Notes: generated by a model from the sequence alone, not told the origin. 64,000 nt of DNA from Vreelandella neptunia (GCF_000712975.1 NZ_JHQL01000003.1:434001-498000); one strand, 5' to 3'. Positions 35,420 through 44,294 are shown, counted from the stretch's first letter. Numbers and translations are program-made.

Positions 35420-35632
35420 TTACTTCTTTAGCCTATGTTTTTTTAAAAACTTGAGTATATAAGAGATCAAAATCCATCCACCGACGGCTAGCACTGCAGC
35501 AGCTGGGATTACCCGCTCATCTCCTAACGTCATTCCTTTTATTTTTCCGCTTACCAGCACACTCACACCCAAAGTAATAAATAAAATTCCAAGGGAAAAA
35601 TTAGCTATATCATTCCATTTTTTATTTTTCAT
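35420..35632 (-). CDS. Small membrane protein, candidate immunity to the orphan Rhs tail
   Basis: From ATG 35632 the product is 70 residues with two predicted transmembrane segments (IANFSLGILFITLGVSVLVSG and VIPAAAVLAVGGWILISYIL) and a basic C-terminus (KFLKKHRLKK). The start overlaps the Rhs stop by four bases (ATGA) and follows GAGGAG by eight bases; a GTG at 35641 has no spacing to that site. The position directly behind an Rhs toxin tail is where cognate immunity genes lie. The family is not recognised and immunity is inference. Confidence 0.7.
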   Translation of the reverse strand: MKNKKWNDIANFSLGILFITLGVSVLVSGKIKGMTLGDERVIPAAAVLAVGGWILISYILKFLKKHRLKK

Positions 35633-37308
35633 CGCCCCCACTCCTCTGGACTAAACTCTTGACCAAAGACATAGCCAAAAGCACCAGATTTATTTGGTGT
35701 CGGAGGCCCAGGCAGAGCACTTCCAATAAAGTCTAAGGCAACTCCTTGCACAGCCGGACTAGCAATGGCAGTTGCCGCTCCTGGCGATACGGTCGCAACA
35801 CTGCAGACGGCCTTAAGGCTGAGCTGATTAGCACTTGCGGCGACAGCACTGCTCGCTCCTGCTGCCACTTTTGCGGCCCCCGGCGCGGCAGCGCCTGCCA
35901 TGGGCATGCCTAAGGCTCCTGCTGCCGCTGGCAGCGTAATATCATTTCTCGAAGCGCCCTGAAAGACTAACGCATCCCGCATTTGTGGGTCTTTAGCAAA
36001 GGCTGACATGCTGGAGGGGAAGAGTGCGCCTATACCGGGACGGTAATCACCTCCTGTCATTACTTGCCCCATAGGCTCTGGTGACGGCAGTGGTATATTC
36101 GCACCGTGTTTTTCTAATGCCTGAGGACCGTAGGCGCCGCTTACGCTATTAAACCCAGCCCCAAACAACCCCAACGGATCCACCATGCCGGTTGGGTTGG
36201 TGACATAGCCATACAAATTCGTACCGACTCTTAACCCAATCGGATCCTGGCTGATATAACGCCCCTGCTCGGGGTCGTAGTAGCGGTGGCGGTTGTAGTA
36301 GAGGCCACTTTCTTCATCGTGCCATTGGCCCTGGAAGCGGATCGGTTGGGTGACGCCGCGCACGGCGCGTTGGTTGGTGACGGCCGCCCAATCATCCGGC
36401 TCGGCGAGCCAGCGGGGTTGGCCGTTGGGGCTGAGTAGTTGCAGCGGGGTGCCCAGGGCGTCGGTGATATAGGCGCTTACCTGTTTTTCCTGGCTTTCTT
36501 GGCTGTCTCCGAGTACGTGTGTTTCATCAATGCGTAGCATGGGCACAAAGCTGCCCGGTTCGTAGACCACCGTGGTGCGTTGGTTGTTGGTCTCTTCCCG
36601 CACGATGCAATCGCCGTCCCAGCCGTAGTGGGTGGTGGCGGTGGTGCCATAGGTGTGGCTCACGGTTTTGTTGATGCGGCGGCCTAAGCCGTCGTAGCGG
36701 TAGTGGGCGTGGCGGGTATAGCCCAATTTGCTGATGTGGGTCAGTTGCACCAGTCGGTTGGCGCCGTCGTAACCCAGGGTGAGGCGTTCGCCGTCGGGGT
36801 GTTCTCGATGGATCAGGTTACCCGCGCCATCGTAGCGGTAGCGGGTGCCGTTAAGCTGGGCGAGCTGGTTAGTGGCGTTGGGCGCAGCACTGCGGTTACC
36901 GGCGGCATCCACCGGGTAGCGGTGGGCGTCGTGGCCGTGCTGGCTGCCGATTAAGCGTCCCGCCGCGTCGTAGTTATACGCAATGGTCGGGCTGCTAGTT
37001 TGACTGTGGCCCTGGCCTTGGGCGTGTTGGCTGCGAAACAGCATTCTGCCCAGGGCGTCGTATTGGTAGTGCTGCTCACTGGCGCTATGGGGGCTGCGCA
37101 ATGCGAGGTGCTCCACCTGGCCCGTGGCGGTGTAGCCACGCTCTAAGATCAGTGGCTGGGTGTGATCGCCGCTGTTTACGCTTAGGCGGCGCTGGGTCTC
37201 GCGGTGCAGCGCATCGGGTTCGAGGGCGATCTCCAGCTCCAGGCCCGGGGCGCTCATGCCGTGTAGGTGGCCGCTGCCGTAGGCGTGTTTAAGTCTGATG
37301 TGTGTCAT
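35629..37308 (-). CDS. Orphan Rhs core with variable C-terminal tail
   Basis: A 559-residue protein that begins inside the Rhs repeat region and has no spike, PAAR or signal sequence. Residues about 10-380 are YD-repeat/Rhs core (GYTATGQVEHLALRSP, YRYDGLGRRINKT, ESGLYYNRHRYYDPEQGRYISQDPIGL), ending in the conserved NPTGMVDPLGL. The remaining 178 residues form a distinct Ala/Gly/Pro-rich tail ending FGQEFSPEEWGR. The core is nearly identical in DNA to that of the VgrG-Rhs gene upstream, so this is a displaced tip that could be swapped in by recombination. The tail is not recognised. Expression is uncertain because no ribosome binding site precedes the ATG. Confidence 0.85.
   Translation of the reverse strand: MTHIRLKHAYGSGHLHGMSAPGLELEIALEPDALHRETQRRLSVNSGDHTQPLILERGYTATGQVEHLALRSPHSASEQHYQYDALGRMLFRSQHAQGQGHSQTSSPTIAYNYDAAGRLIGSQHGHDAHRYPVDAAGNRSAAPNATNQLAQLNGTRYRYDGAGNLIHREHPDGERLTLGYDGANRLVQLTHISKLGYTRHAHYRYDGLGRRINKTVSHTYGTTATTHYGWDGDCIVREETNNQRTTVVYEPGSFVPMLRIDETHVLGDSQESQEKQVSAYITDALGTPLQLLSPNGQPRWLAEPDDWAAVTNQRAVRGVTQPIRFQGQWHDEESGLYYNRHRYYDPEQGRYISQDPIGLRVGTNLYGYVTNPTGMVDPLGLFGAGFNSVSGAYGPQALEKHGANIPLPSPEPMGQVMTGGDYRPGIGALFPSSMSAFAKDPQMRDALVFQGASRNDITLPAAAGALGMPMAGAAAPGAAKVAAGASSAVAASANQLSLKAVCSVATVSPGAATAIASPAVQGVALDFIGSALPGPPTPNKSGAFGYVFGQEFSPEEWGR
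36167..37287 (-). repeat. Long direct repeat, copy 1 (Rhs core)
   Basis: This segment of the orphan Rhs gene repeats 38137-39259 in the same orientation. The stretch 36891-37240 is almost base-for-base identical to 38865-39215. The second copy has 12 extra bases encoding SSTP near 38850. Differences cluster towards the DPLGL end. Confidence 0.9.
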
Positions 37309-37335
37309 GGTAAGAAAGCGGTTACTGCTATGCTA

Positions 37336-37370
37336 CCACCAAGGAAGGCAGCCAGTGACTTCCTTGGTGG
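37336..37370. terminator. Strong hairpin between the two Rhs modules
   Basis: CCACCAAGGAAG at 37336-37347 pairs perfectly with CTTCCTTGGTGG at 37359-37370 around an 11-base loop. It lies after the immunity candidate ending at 37422 and before the orphan Rhs start, so it probably ends the VgrG-Rhs transcript, although a T-run is lacking. Confidence 0.6.
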
Positions 37371-37421
37371 AGGGAGCAACATCTGTATTGCAGTTACTGG
37401 TTGAGTTCAGGATTCATATGG

Positions 37422-37652
37422 TCACATATAGTAATCCACTACCATCGAAGTCAGTGCGGCAAAATATAGATTAACGAAAATCATTATTTTCCAAAATCCA
37501 TCATCCTTTGGCACTCCCATAACTTGTGGATATAAAAATAAGATTATCATCCATACGGCAAAATATTCCCTATACAGTAGTAAGCTAGCCCATAAAAAAG
37601 CACAAAAAAAACAAAATGATATCAATATTTTTGCAGGTATTTTAGTTCCCAT
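37422..37652 (-). CDS. Small membrane protein, candidate immunity to the VgrG-Rhs tail
   Basis: From ATG 37652 the product is 76 residues with three hydrophobic segments (ILISFCFFCAFLWASLLLY, YFAVWMIILFLYPQVM, IMIFVNLYFAALTSMVV). GGAGG lies nine bases before this ATG, whereas the longer TTG start at 37682 has none. It overlaps the end of the VgrG-Rhs gene by 11 bases. The DNA is clearly more AT-rich than the Rhs core, as is usual for immunity genes. Family unrecognised; immunity to a membrane-acting toxin is inference. Confidence 0.72.
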   Translation of the reverse strand: MGTKIPAKILISFCFFCAFLWASLLLYREYFAVWMIILFLYPQVMGVPKDDGFWKIMIFVNLYFAALTSMVVDYYM

Positions 37653-40600
37653 GAAATGTTGCCTCCAGAACTCGATAGACAACTTCTTCGCTTTCTACAT
37701 GAGGATTTTCTTTGATTAGATCCTCTACTGCTACGGACACATCACCATATAAAGCGGTAGGGCCCAAGCCGGTAAGTGTCCCCATGAAAGCTCTTCCAGC
37801 CATGAATCCTTCACCGCAGTAATCCTTTACCCTGGAATTTGCCTCTTCCCGCACCAAGTCATTCGAAGCATACAGCCTAGCTGCCTCATCAATTGTATTA
37901 CCCTCTATCGTTACTCGCCTCATCTCTTCTCTACCTAACAGCCCCATATTCCTAGATAGAGTTCTAAGGAAGTTAATATTTCCTCCAAGGATGGATGCAG
38001 CACCTTGTCCAAAGCCAATTAAATGATTACTACTGGCGCTACAGCTCTTAGTTGCTGATTCAGTTTGCTCCACAGACCTGGAAATTCGATTTGACTGTGA
38101 ATACGGGCCTCCGCCTAATCCATAAGGCGCACCACTCAACCCCAGCGGATCCACCATCCCCGTCGGGTTGGTCACATACCCATACAAATTCGTACCGCCT
38201 CTTAACCCAATCGGATCCTGGCTGATATAACGCCCCTGCTCGGGGTCGTAGTAGCGGTGGCGGTTGTAGTAGAGGCCGCTTTCTTCGTCGTGCCATTGGC
38301 CCTGGAAGCGGATCGGTTGGGTGACGCCACGCACGGCACGTTGTTTTGTGACGGCGGCCCAGTCGTCGGGCTCGGCGAGCCAACGGGGTTGGCCGTTGGG
38401 GCTGAGCAGTTGCAGCGGGGTGCCCAGGGCGTCGGTGATATAGGCGCTGAGTTGCGTGTCTTGGTTGCCTTGCGGGTCTTGGGTTTCATCAATGCGTAGC
38501 ATGGGAACAAAACTGCCCGGCTCGTAGACCACCGTGGTGCGTTGGTTGCTGGTATCTTCGTGGACGATGCGGTCGCCGCCCCAGCCGTAGTGGGTGGTGG
38601 CGGTGGTGCCATCGGTGTGGCGCACGGTTTTGTTGATCCGCCGCCCCAGGCCGTCGTAGCGGTAGTGGGCGTGGCGGGTATAGCCCAGTTTGCTGATGTG
38701 GGTCAGTTGCACCAGCCGGTTGGCGCCGTCGTAACCCAAGGTGAGGCGCTCGCCGTCGGGGTGTTCGCGATGGATCAGATTGCCTGCGCCGTCGTAGCGG
38801 TAGCGGGTGCCGTTGAGCTGGGCGAGCTGGTTGGTGGCATTAGGTGTGGAGCTGCTCGCAGCACTGCGGTTACCGGCGGCATCCACCGGGTAGCGGTGGG
38901 CATCGTGGCCGTGCTGGCTGCCGATTAAGCGTCCCGCCGCGTCGTAGTTATACGCAATGGTCGGGCTGCTAGTTTGACTGTGGCCCTGGCCTTGGGCGTG
39001 TTGGCTGCGAAACAGCATTCTGCCCAGGGCGTCGTATTGGTAGTGCTGCTCACTGGCGCTATGGGGGCTGCGCAATGCGAGGTGCTCCACCTGGCCCGTG
39101 GCGGTGTAGCCACGCTCTAAGATCAGTGGCTGGGTGTGATCGCCGCTGTTTACGCTTAGGCGGCGCTGGGTCTCGCGGTGCAAGGCATCAGGTTCGAGGG
39201 CGATCTCCAGGTGGAGATCGGGGGCGCTGAGACCGTGCAGGTGGCCGCTGCCGTAGGTGTGCCAGTTGAGGGTCGGTAACTCGCCGAACTGGCTCGCCTG
39301 GGGCGCGCCGGTAGCAGTGAGTGTGTGCTGGTGTTGCCAGCTCCACGCCGTGTGTTCGTTGGTGGTGCCTTCGATGCTGGTATGGCGTTGCTGTTCGCCG
39401 ATCATCCGTTGGGCGTGGTCGTAGCGGAACGTGACTTCGCCGTGGTCGTTGGTGACGCTGTCCAGTTGCCCATGGGTGCCCCAGTGGTAGTGTTCACTGC
39501 TGGCGGGGGCGTGCTCGGTGGCGGGCAAGTGGCGGACAGTGAGACGCCCGGCGTTATCGTAGTCGTACCGCGTCACTAGTGGCTGGCCGTCGGGGCCTGG
39601 GCGGTTGGCTTCCACTCGCTCGATCAGTTGCCCGGCGGCATCGTAGCGGTACTGCTGTTCCCGGCCATCGGGGCCGGTCTCGCTGGCGAGACGATCCATG
39701 GTGTCATAGGTAAAGCGGTACACCGCGCCGTTGCCTAGAGTGAGTTCACTGAGTCGCCCAGCGTCATCGTAGGCGGTGTGCTGTTGACTGCCATCGGCGT
39801 CGATGCGCAAAGAGGGGCGGTCGTGGTCATCATAGAAGATCTGCTGCCGGAACCCGTGGGGCCCTTCCAACTCGACCAGCCGCCCTTGAGGGTCCACATG
39901 GTGGTGCCAGTAAAGTCCGTCGGGGAGCTGGGTGGCGAGTCGCCGACCCATCTTGTCGTGCTGGGTGCGGGTGGTTTCATTCAAGGCGTTGGTCACACTG
40001 GCGAGATAGCCGTGGCGGTCGTAGGTGACGGTGGTACGCTGCTGGGAGCAGTCGGTCTGGGCGGTGATTTGGCCCAGGGCGTTGTACTCGCGCTGATGGG
40101 TGGCCCCAACCGCATCCGTCAGCGTGGTGGGCCGGTCAGGAAGTGACGCGTTCTCATAGGCGAAGGCGGTGGTGCCTTCTGGCCCGGTGACTTCTATTGG
40201 GTGTCCTCGTTCGTTGCGCGTCATCTGCCAGCGTTGGTCGTCGGGGCCGTCGAGGCGAATCGGCTGTCCCAGGGCATCCCGTTCGATGGTCCAGCGGCTG
40301 CCATCCGGGGTGGTCTGGCCGACCACCTGGCCGTGGTCGTCGCGCTCGATCAGCGTCTCACGCCCTAGCGGATCAATCGTGGCGATCTTACGCCCGGCAC
40401 GGTCGTAGCGAAACGCGATGCGTGAGCCGTCGGCGCGGGTGTGGGCCGTCCAGCGTTTGCCGGGGCCACTGCCCACAAAGTGGAAGCGCTCTTCGCGGCC
40501 CTGGCTGTCGGTGACCAGGGTGTGATCCACATGGTAGCGGTACGACCGCGCCAGGCCGCCGGCTTCCTGTTGACCAATCACTCGGCCATCCGGGGCATGG

Positions 40601-43512
40601 CGATCCCAGGTGTAGTGGGCTTCTATCCCCCCGGGGATACGGTGGGCGGTGAGCATATGAGTGTCCCACTCGAACTCGCGCACCACCTCGCCGTGGCGGT
40701 GGCGCACGGCGATCAAGTCACCGACGGGGCTAAACGAGTAACGGACTAACCAGTCGTCGTGGGCGCTGCCGTCGTGATCCTGGATCAGCTTGACGCCGGT
40801 TAAGCGCTGCCCCGAATCATCAGGCTGGGAGGGAAGGACACTGTCATAGACCAGCTGATAGTGACGCTGGGCACTGTCGATCACCCGTACCAGCAGGTCT
40901 GCTTCCCAGTGGTACTGGGTGGTATAGCCGTTGCGGTCGCGCTCTTCGGCCAGGGGCCAGTAGGCATTGTTGGCCGCAGATGCGGTGTCTTCCCCTTGCT
41001 CAATGCTAGAGAAGTGGGAACTTGGCGCAAATACATAATAGAGGCCGCTGGCATCGCTTAACACGATACGCTCAGGATCACTTCGCAGCGTTTCGTCTAA
41101 CGCTTGCCAGCGAGACGCGTTGCTCTCTTCATCGACTGAGGCACCCCCACGGCGTATCCATAGCTGCTCGGTGGGCGAGTAGCGCGCCTGACCGGGGGCC
41201 AGTGAGCCAAAGGTAATCTCGCGCCCTTGGGCGTCGTGGATAATGCAGGCATCTTCGTTGAGGGTGATCGCCAGACTCTCCCCAGGCAACGACCAGCCTT
41301 GGCCAAGCGCGCCGATATGCGCATTGCTGGAAAGGTAGCCGCGGCTGAACACAAACGGCCGTGGCGCCGGTAGCGCAAAATCGGTCTCGGCGGGCAGCAG
41401 CTTGGCACCGAGCAGCGGGTTGACCGGGCTGCCCACCGCAGGCTCGCAGGCGCTACATTGGTTGGCCAGGCCATCGGCGATGTCGATATCCTCCATCGCG
41501 AGTAGCGTGGCGGCGATAATATCGCTGACCAGCAGCGGGGTTTGGTGTGGCGCCAGGGTGACGTCCTCACTGGCTTCCGGGGCGGCCTCGCCGGGGAGCT
41601 GGGGCAGCACAATGGCCTGCCCCTGGCCGCGCCCAGGGCTACCGCCGGAGTTGATCTTGACCATGGCGCCGACGATGGTCACACCGCCGCTGTCCAGCTT
41701 GATAAAGCTGCCGCCCGCGTTAAGGGTAATCTCACTGCCCGCGTCCAACACGATCTGGCTGCCCGCTTTGTGGTGCAGTTCACGGCCTGCCTCGACCAAC
41801 TGCGCCTCGCCGTAGTGTTCATGGCGGGTGTCATCGACCTGGAGGTGATCATCGCCTTTGATCAGGGCGTGGCGTTTGCCGTGTACCGTCAGGTGATCAT
41901 CGTGGTGGATCTCGCTGAGGCGGTCGTGGTGAACGGTGAGGTGGCTGTTGCGCTTGATCGCTTCCGTGCGATCGTTGAGGGTCAGCAGCTCCAGGTCTTT
42001 TTGGGCGTGGAGCCAGATCTGCTCCTGGTCGGTTTTGTCATCAAAGCGCAGTTCGTTGAAGCCGTCACTGTGGTGGCTCTGGGTGCGCAAGACGGTACGG
42101 GTTTTGTGCTCCGGTAGAGGGTACGGGGGCCGGTTCACCGCGTGGTAGGTGCGGCCAGTAATCAGCGGTTGATCCGGGTCGCCTTCTAAAAACGAGACAA
42201 TCACTTCATGGCCGATCCGTGGTATCGCCATACTGCCATAGCCGCCGCCTGCCCAGCCTTGGGCGACCCGTACCCAGCAGCTGGCGGTCTCGTCTGGCTC
42301 GGCGTAGCGGTCCCAGGGAAATTGCACTTTAACGCGGCCATGTTCGTCGCAGTAGATCTCTTCGCCTTCTGGCCCGACCACAAACGCTACCTGAGGACCA
42401 TCGACCCGGGGCTTGGGGGTGGGCGTCGGGCGAAAGGTCTGATCCCGCGGCATGATCACCACCTCGTTGTGGTAGCGGGTCATGCCGTCGGTCTCTGCGG
42501 CATCTTCTTCCAGGGCCTGGGGTTGTTCGCCGTGGTGGACCACCGAGACCACTTGCCATTCCTGGTTCAGGCTTTCCGTGTCGTGGCCGGTGAGGGTAAA
42601 GCACAGGCCGGGGGCCAGTTCGGGCAGGTCACTTTCGGCCTCGGCGGTGGTGGCATCAGCGCGCAGCGCTTCCAGGCGGTGACGGGTGAATGGCTTGCCG
42701 GAGGCATCTTTTTTATAACGGCCAGGGTAGTCGAAGTGCTCGTAATCCTCTCGCTGGGCATGCTCCCCCAGATGGGGGGCCTCATGCTGGTGACGCTGTG
42801 CATAGGCGGGGTTCTTAAAGCTGTAATCCTTGAGCGTGGCCGAGGCAGGACGCACGCGGCTGACCTGACGCAGTTTGCGCAGGTGGCGCTGGGGCGGAGT
42901 GCCGCCCGCACGGCAGTGGTAGGTGCGCTCACCGACGTTGGGCAGCATGATCGAGGCATCAGCAAACACCAAGCGGTGTTGACCGCCGTCCGCATTCTCA
43001 AACTCGTGGAAGTAGAAATAGCCCTCTTCAGCGGCTAAGCGCTCAATAAAGGCCAGATCGGTCTCGCGGTACTGAACCAGAAACTCCCGCTCGGCGGGCT
43101 CACGGAAGGCCGCCACGCCCATGTCGATAAGACCGCGCTCATCGGCCAGGGTGGTGATGGCATCAAACGGCGCGATGTCTTGAAAGATACGCGAGTTGTG
43201 ACGCAGCGAGAGCCGCCACAGAGCGGGGCGGATCTCGACGCGATAAAAGCTGCGGCGATGGCCGCGATCACCGCGATGAAACTCACTAACGATGCCATGC
43301 ACGCGGCGCAGCGGCTCACCGTCCTGCCAAATAGACAGCGTGGCGTTCTGATCCAAACAATCAGTGGGCGACAGGTCATGGGTACGGCTGGCAAATTCCA
43401 CCGAGAGCAAGAACGGCGCTGATAGCGCCTCGCGGTGGGTAAAACGCACCACGGCTGTGTCCGTGGTGCCGGGTAGCGTGAGGGTGAATTGTAGGCCCGT
43501 TCCCTGTGCCAT
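37642..43512 (-). CDS. VgrG-Rhs fusion protein with C-terminal toxin-like tail
   Basis: From ATG 43512 (AAGGAG eight bases before it) the product is 1956 residues. Residues 1 to about 630 are a type VI VgrG spike: LQFTLTLPGTTDTAVVRFTHRE, a gp5-like OB fold with CDEHGRVKVQFPWDR and SMAIPRIGHEVIVSFLEGDP, then a beta-helical part with repeated His-rich turns and a DUF2345-like end. A linker follows, then an Rhs N-terminal element (FVFSRGYLSSN, GQGWSLPGESLAI, about 715-750) and YD repeats to about 1790, closing with VDPLGL. The last roughly 165 residues are a separate tail beginning SGAPYG and ending VYRVLEATFHGN, not recognised. An in-frame upstream start at 43587 is unlikely. No PAAR, chaperone or other type VI genes are in the window. 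Confidence 0.93.
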   Translation of the reverse strand: MAQGTGLQFTLTLPGTTDTAVVRFTHREALSAPFLLSVEFASRTHDLSPTDCLDQNATLSIWQDGEPLRRVHGIVSEFHRGDRGHRRSFYRVEIRPALWRLSLRHNSRIFQDIAPFDAITTLADERGLIDMGVAAFREPAEREFLVQYRETDLAFIERLAAEEGYFYFHEFENADGGQHRLVFADASIMLPNVGERTYHCRAGGTPPQRHLRKLRQVSRVRPASATLKDYSFKNPAYAQRHQHEAPHLGEHAQREDYEHFDYPGRYKKDASGKPFTRHRLEALRADATTAEAESDLPELAPGLCFTLTGHDTESLNQEWQVVSVVHHGEQPQALEEDAAETDGMTRYHNEVVIMPRDQTFRPTPTPKPRVDGPQVAFVVGPEGEEIYCDEHGRVKVQFPWDRYAEPDETASCWVRVAQGWAGGGYGSMAIPRIGHEVIVSFLEGDPDQPLITGRTYHAVNRPPYPLPEHKTRTVLRTQSHHSDGFNELRFDDKTDQEQIWLHAQKDLELLTLNDRTEAIKRNSHLTVHHDRLSEIHHDDHLTVHGKRHALIKGDDHLQVDDTRHEHYGEAQLVEAGRELHHKAGSQIVLDAGSEITLNAGGSFIKLDSGGVTIVGAMVKINSGGSPGRGQGQAIVLPQLPGEAAPEASEDVTLAPHQTPLLVSDIIAATLLAMEDIDIADGLANQCSACEPAVGSPVNPLLGAKLLPAETDFALPAPRPFVFSRGYLSSNAHIGALGQGWSLPGESLAITLNEDACIIHDAQGREITFGSLAPGQARYSPTEQLWIRRGGASVDEESNASRWQALDETLRSDPERIVLSDASGLYYVFAPSSHFSSIEQGEDTASAANNAYWPLAEERDRNGYTTQYHWEADLLVRVIDSAQRHYQLVYDSVLPSQPDDSGQRLTGVKLIQDHDGSAHDDWLVRYSFSPVGDLIAVRHRHGEVVREFEWDTHMLTAHRIPGGIEAHYTWDRHAPDGRVIGQQEAGGLARSYRYHVDHTLVTDSQGREERFHFVGSGPGKRWTAHTRADGSRIAFRYDRAGRKIATIDPLGRETLIERDDHGQVVGQTTPDGSRWTIERDALGQPIRLDGPDDQRWQMTRNERGHPIEVTGPEGTTAFAYENASLPDRPTTLTDAVGATHQREYNALGQITAQTDCSQQRTTVTYDRHGYLASVTNALNETTRTQHDKMGRRLATQLPDGLYWHHHVDPQGRLVELEGPHGFRQQIFYDDHDRPSLRIDADGSQQHTAYDDAGRLSELTLGNGAVYRFTYDTMDRLASETGPDGREQQYRYDAAGQLIERVEANRPGPDGQPLVTRYDYDNAGRLTVRHLPATEHAPASSEHYHWGTHGQLDSVTNDHGEVTFRYDHAQRMIGEQQRHTSIEGTTNEHTAWSWQHQHTLTATGAPQASQFGELPTLNWHTYGSGHLHGLSAPDLHLEIALEPDALHRETQRRLSVNSGDHTQPLILERGYTATGQVEHLALRSPHSASEQHYQYDALGRMLFRSQHAQGQGHSQTSSPTIAYNYDAAGRLIGSQHGHDAHRYPVDAAGNRSAASSSTPNATNQLAQLNGTRYRYDGAGNLIHREHPDGERLTLGYDGANRLVQLTHISKLGYTRHAHYRYDGLGRRINKTVRHTDGTTATTHYGWGGDRIVHEDTSNQRTTVVYEPGSFVPMLRIDETQDPQGNQDTQLSAYITDALGTPLQLLSPNGQPRWLAEPDDWAAVTKQRAVRGVTQPIRFQGQWHDEESGLYYNRHRYYDPEQGRYISQDPIGLRGGTNLYGYVTNPTGMVDPLGLSGAPYGLGGGPYSQSNRISRSVEQTESATKSCSASSNHLIGFGQGAASILGGNINFLRTLSRNMGLLGREEMRRVTIEGNTIDEAARLYASNDLVREEANSRVKDYCGEGFMAGRAFMGTLTGLGPTALYGDVSVAVEDLIKENPHVESEEVVYRVLEATFHGN
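38137..39259 (-). repeat. Long direct repeat, copy 2 (Rhs core)
   Basis: The 3' part of the Rhs core in the VgrG-Rhs gene; same orientation as copy 1 at 36167-37287, about 1.1 kb each, roughly 1.97 kb apart. Recombination between them would remove the present tail and its neighbour and join the orphan tail to the VgrG-Rhs body in frame. Confidence 0.9.
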
Positions 43513-43648
43513 TGTGCCGCTCCTTGGGTCGTTACTGAAAAAGTCAGAATCGACCACCGTAGCGTTTTGAACACAAACCGCAATCACTAAAGTTGTTTTT
43601 AAACAATCGTTTACGATCTTGTAGGCTATGGCTTACAAGGGGTAGGAG

Positions 43649-43667
43649 ACCTCTTACAAAAAGAGGT
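43649..43667. terminator. Hairpin between the outer-membrane gene and vgrG-rhs
   Basis: ACCTCTT at 43649-43655 pairs with AAGAGGT at 43661-43667 around a five-base loop. It lies 58 bases after the stop of the outer-membrane gene on the minus strand. A second imperfect palindrome (CTTGTAGGC / GCTTACAAG) lies just beyond, near 43618-43639. No T-run is seen. Confidence 0.4.
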
Positions 43668-43724
43668 GAAATGCCAAGCAGAAGTTTTAAATAAGGATAA
43701 ATTAGTAACAGTGAACAGTTTGAG

Positions 43725-44294
43725 TTAGAACGGCAGGTGCAGGGAGGCGCTTAACATATTGAGGTGGCTGAGGGTGGGGGCATCGATGCGTTCGTACTCT
43801 ACCCGGCTGACTAAGCGATTGATGGTCATTGTGGCACCAAAGCCCTGAAGAAAGGCGGTGCCGCCATCATCGGCTAGTGGTTGATCGGTTTCGCCACGCC
43901 ACTCGGTGAGGCCAGACTTAGCGTAAATACTAAAAGCGCCCATTCTCACGCCAGCTACGATTGCTCCGCCCAAGCTGAGAGTATCCATGATAAGAGGGTC
44001 AACACTGGAAGAGATGGGAACTTCTTCACTTTCGCGGTAGGCAATTTCAGCGCCAATATCCAACTGTGGTAGCTGCCATGGGCTAAAACCTGCCGTAAAG
44101 CGAAAGCCAGTGGTGTAACTATCAAGGCTGCTTAAGTCACTGCCTTCTAAAACGACACCGTTGCGCAGGGACATAAACTCGCTGTTAGGAGACGCATAGG
44201 CGAGATCGGTATCTCCGCCGTTGGCTAAACAGCTCATAAATGGCAGCATGGAGCCAGCAAAGCTACAAAATAGGGTGCTTGCCAAGCGTTTCAT
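43725..44294 (-). CDS. Small outer-membrane beta-barrel protein
   Basis: The 189-residue product has a signal peptide (MKRLASTLFCSFAGSMLPFMSCLANG) and a mature part of alternating hydrophobic and polar residues with strand-like segments such as GFRFTAGFSPW, LDIGAEIAYRESEE, FSIYAKSGLTEWRG and SRVEYERIDA. It ends HLPF, with the C-terminal Phe typical of outer-membrane barrels. GAGGAA precedes the ATG. The family resembles OmpA-like or OmpW-like small barrels but I cannot name it. Its last 42 bases recur at 35013-35054 at the far end of the Rhs locus. Confidence 0.75.
   Translation of the reverse strand: MKRLASTLFCSFAGSMLPFMSCLANGGDTDLAYASPNSEFMSLRNGVVLEGSDLSSLDSYTTGFRFTAGFSPWQLPQLDIGAEIAYRESEEVPISSSVDPLIMDTLSLGGAIVAGVRMGAFSIYAKSGLTEWRGETDQPLADDGGTAFLQGFGATMTINRLVSRVEYERIDAPTLSHLNMLSASLHLPF

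Noticed and set aside
37642..43512. Part of a complete type VI secretion cluster
   Set aside because: No tss structural, ATPase or membrane-complex genes occur in the window; only the spike-effector gene and its satellites are here.
36703..43570. Long open frames antisense to the Rhs and VgrG genes
   Set aside because: High GC content and repeated codons of the real gene leave the opposite strand open; the translated products are Val/Gly-rich and have no domain pattern.
35006..43773. Integrative element with its own recombinase
   Set aside because: The flanking direct repeats look like attachment sites, but no integrase, transposase or excisionase gene is present between them, so only the boundary is reported.
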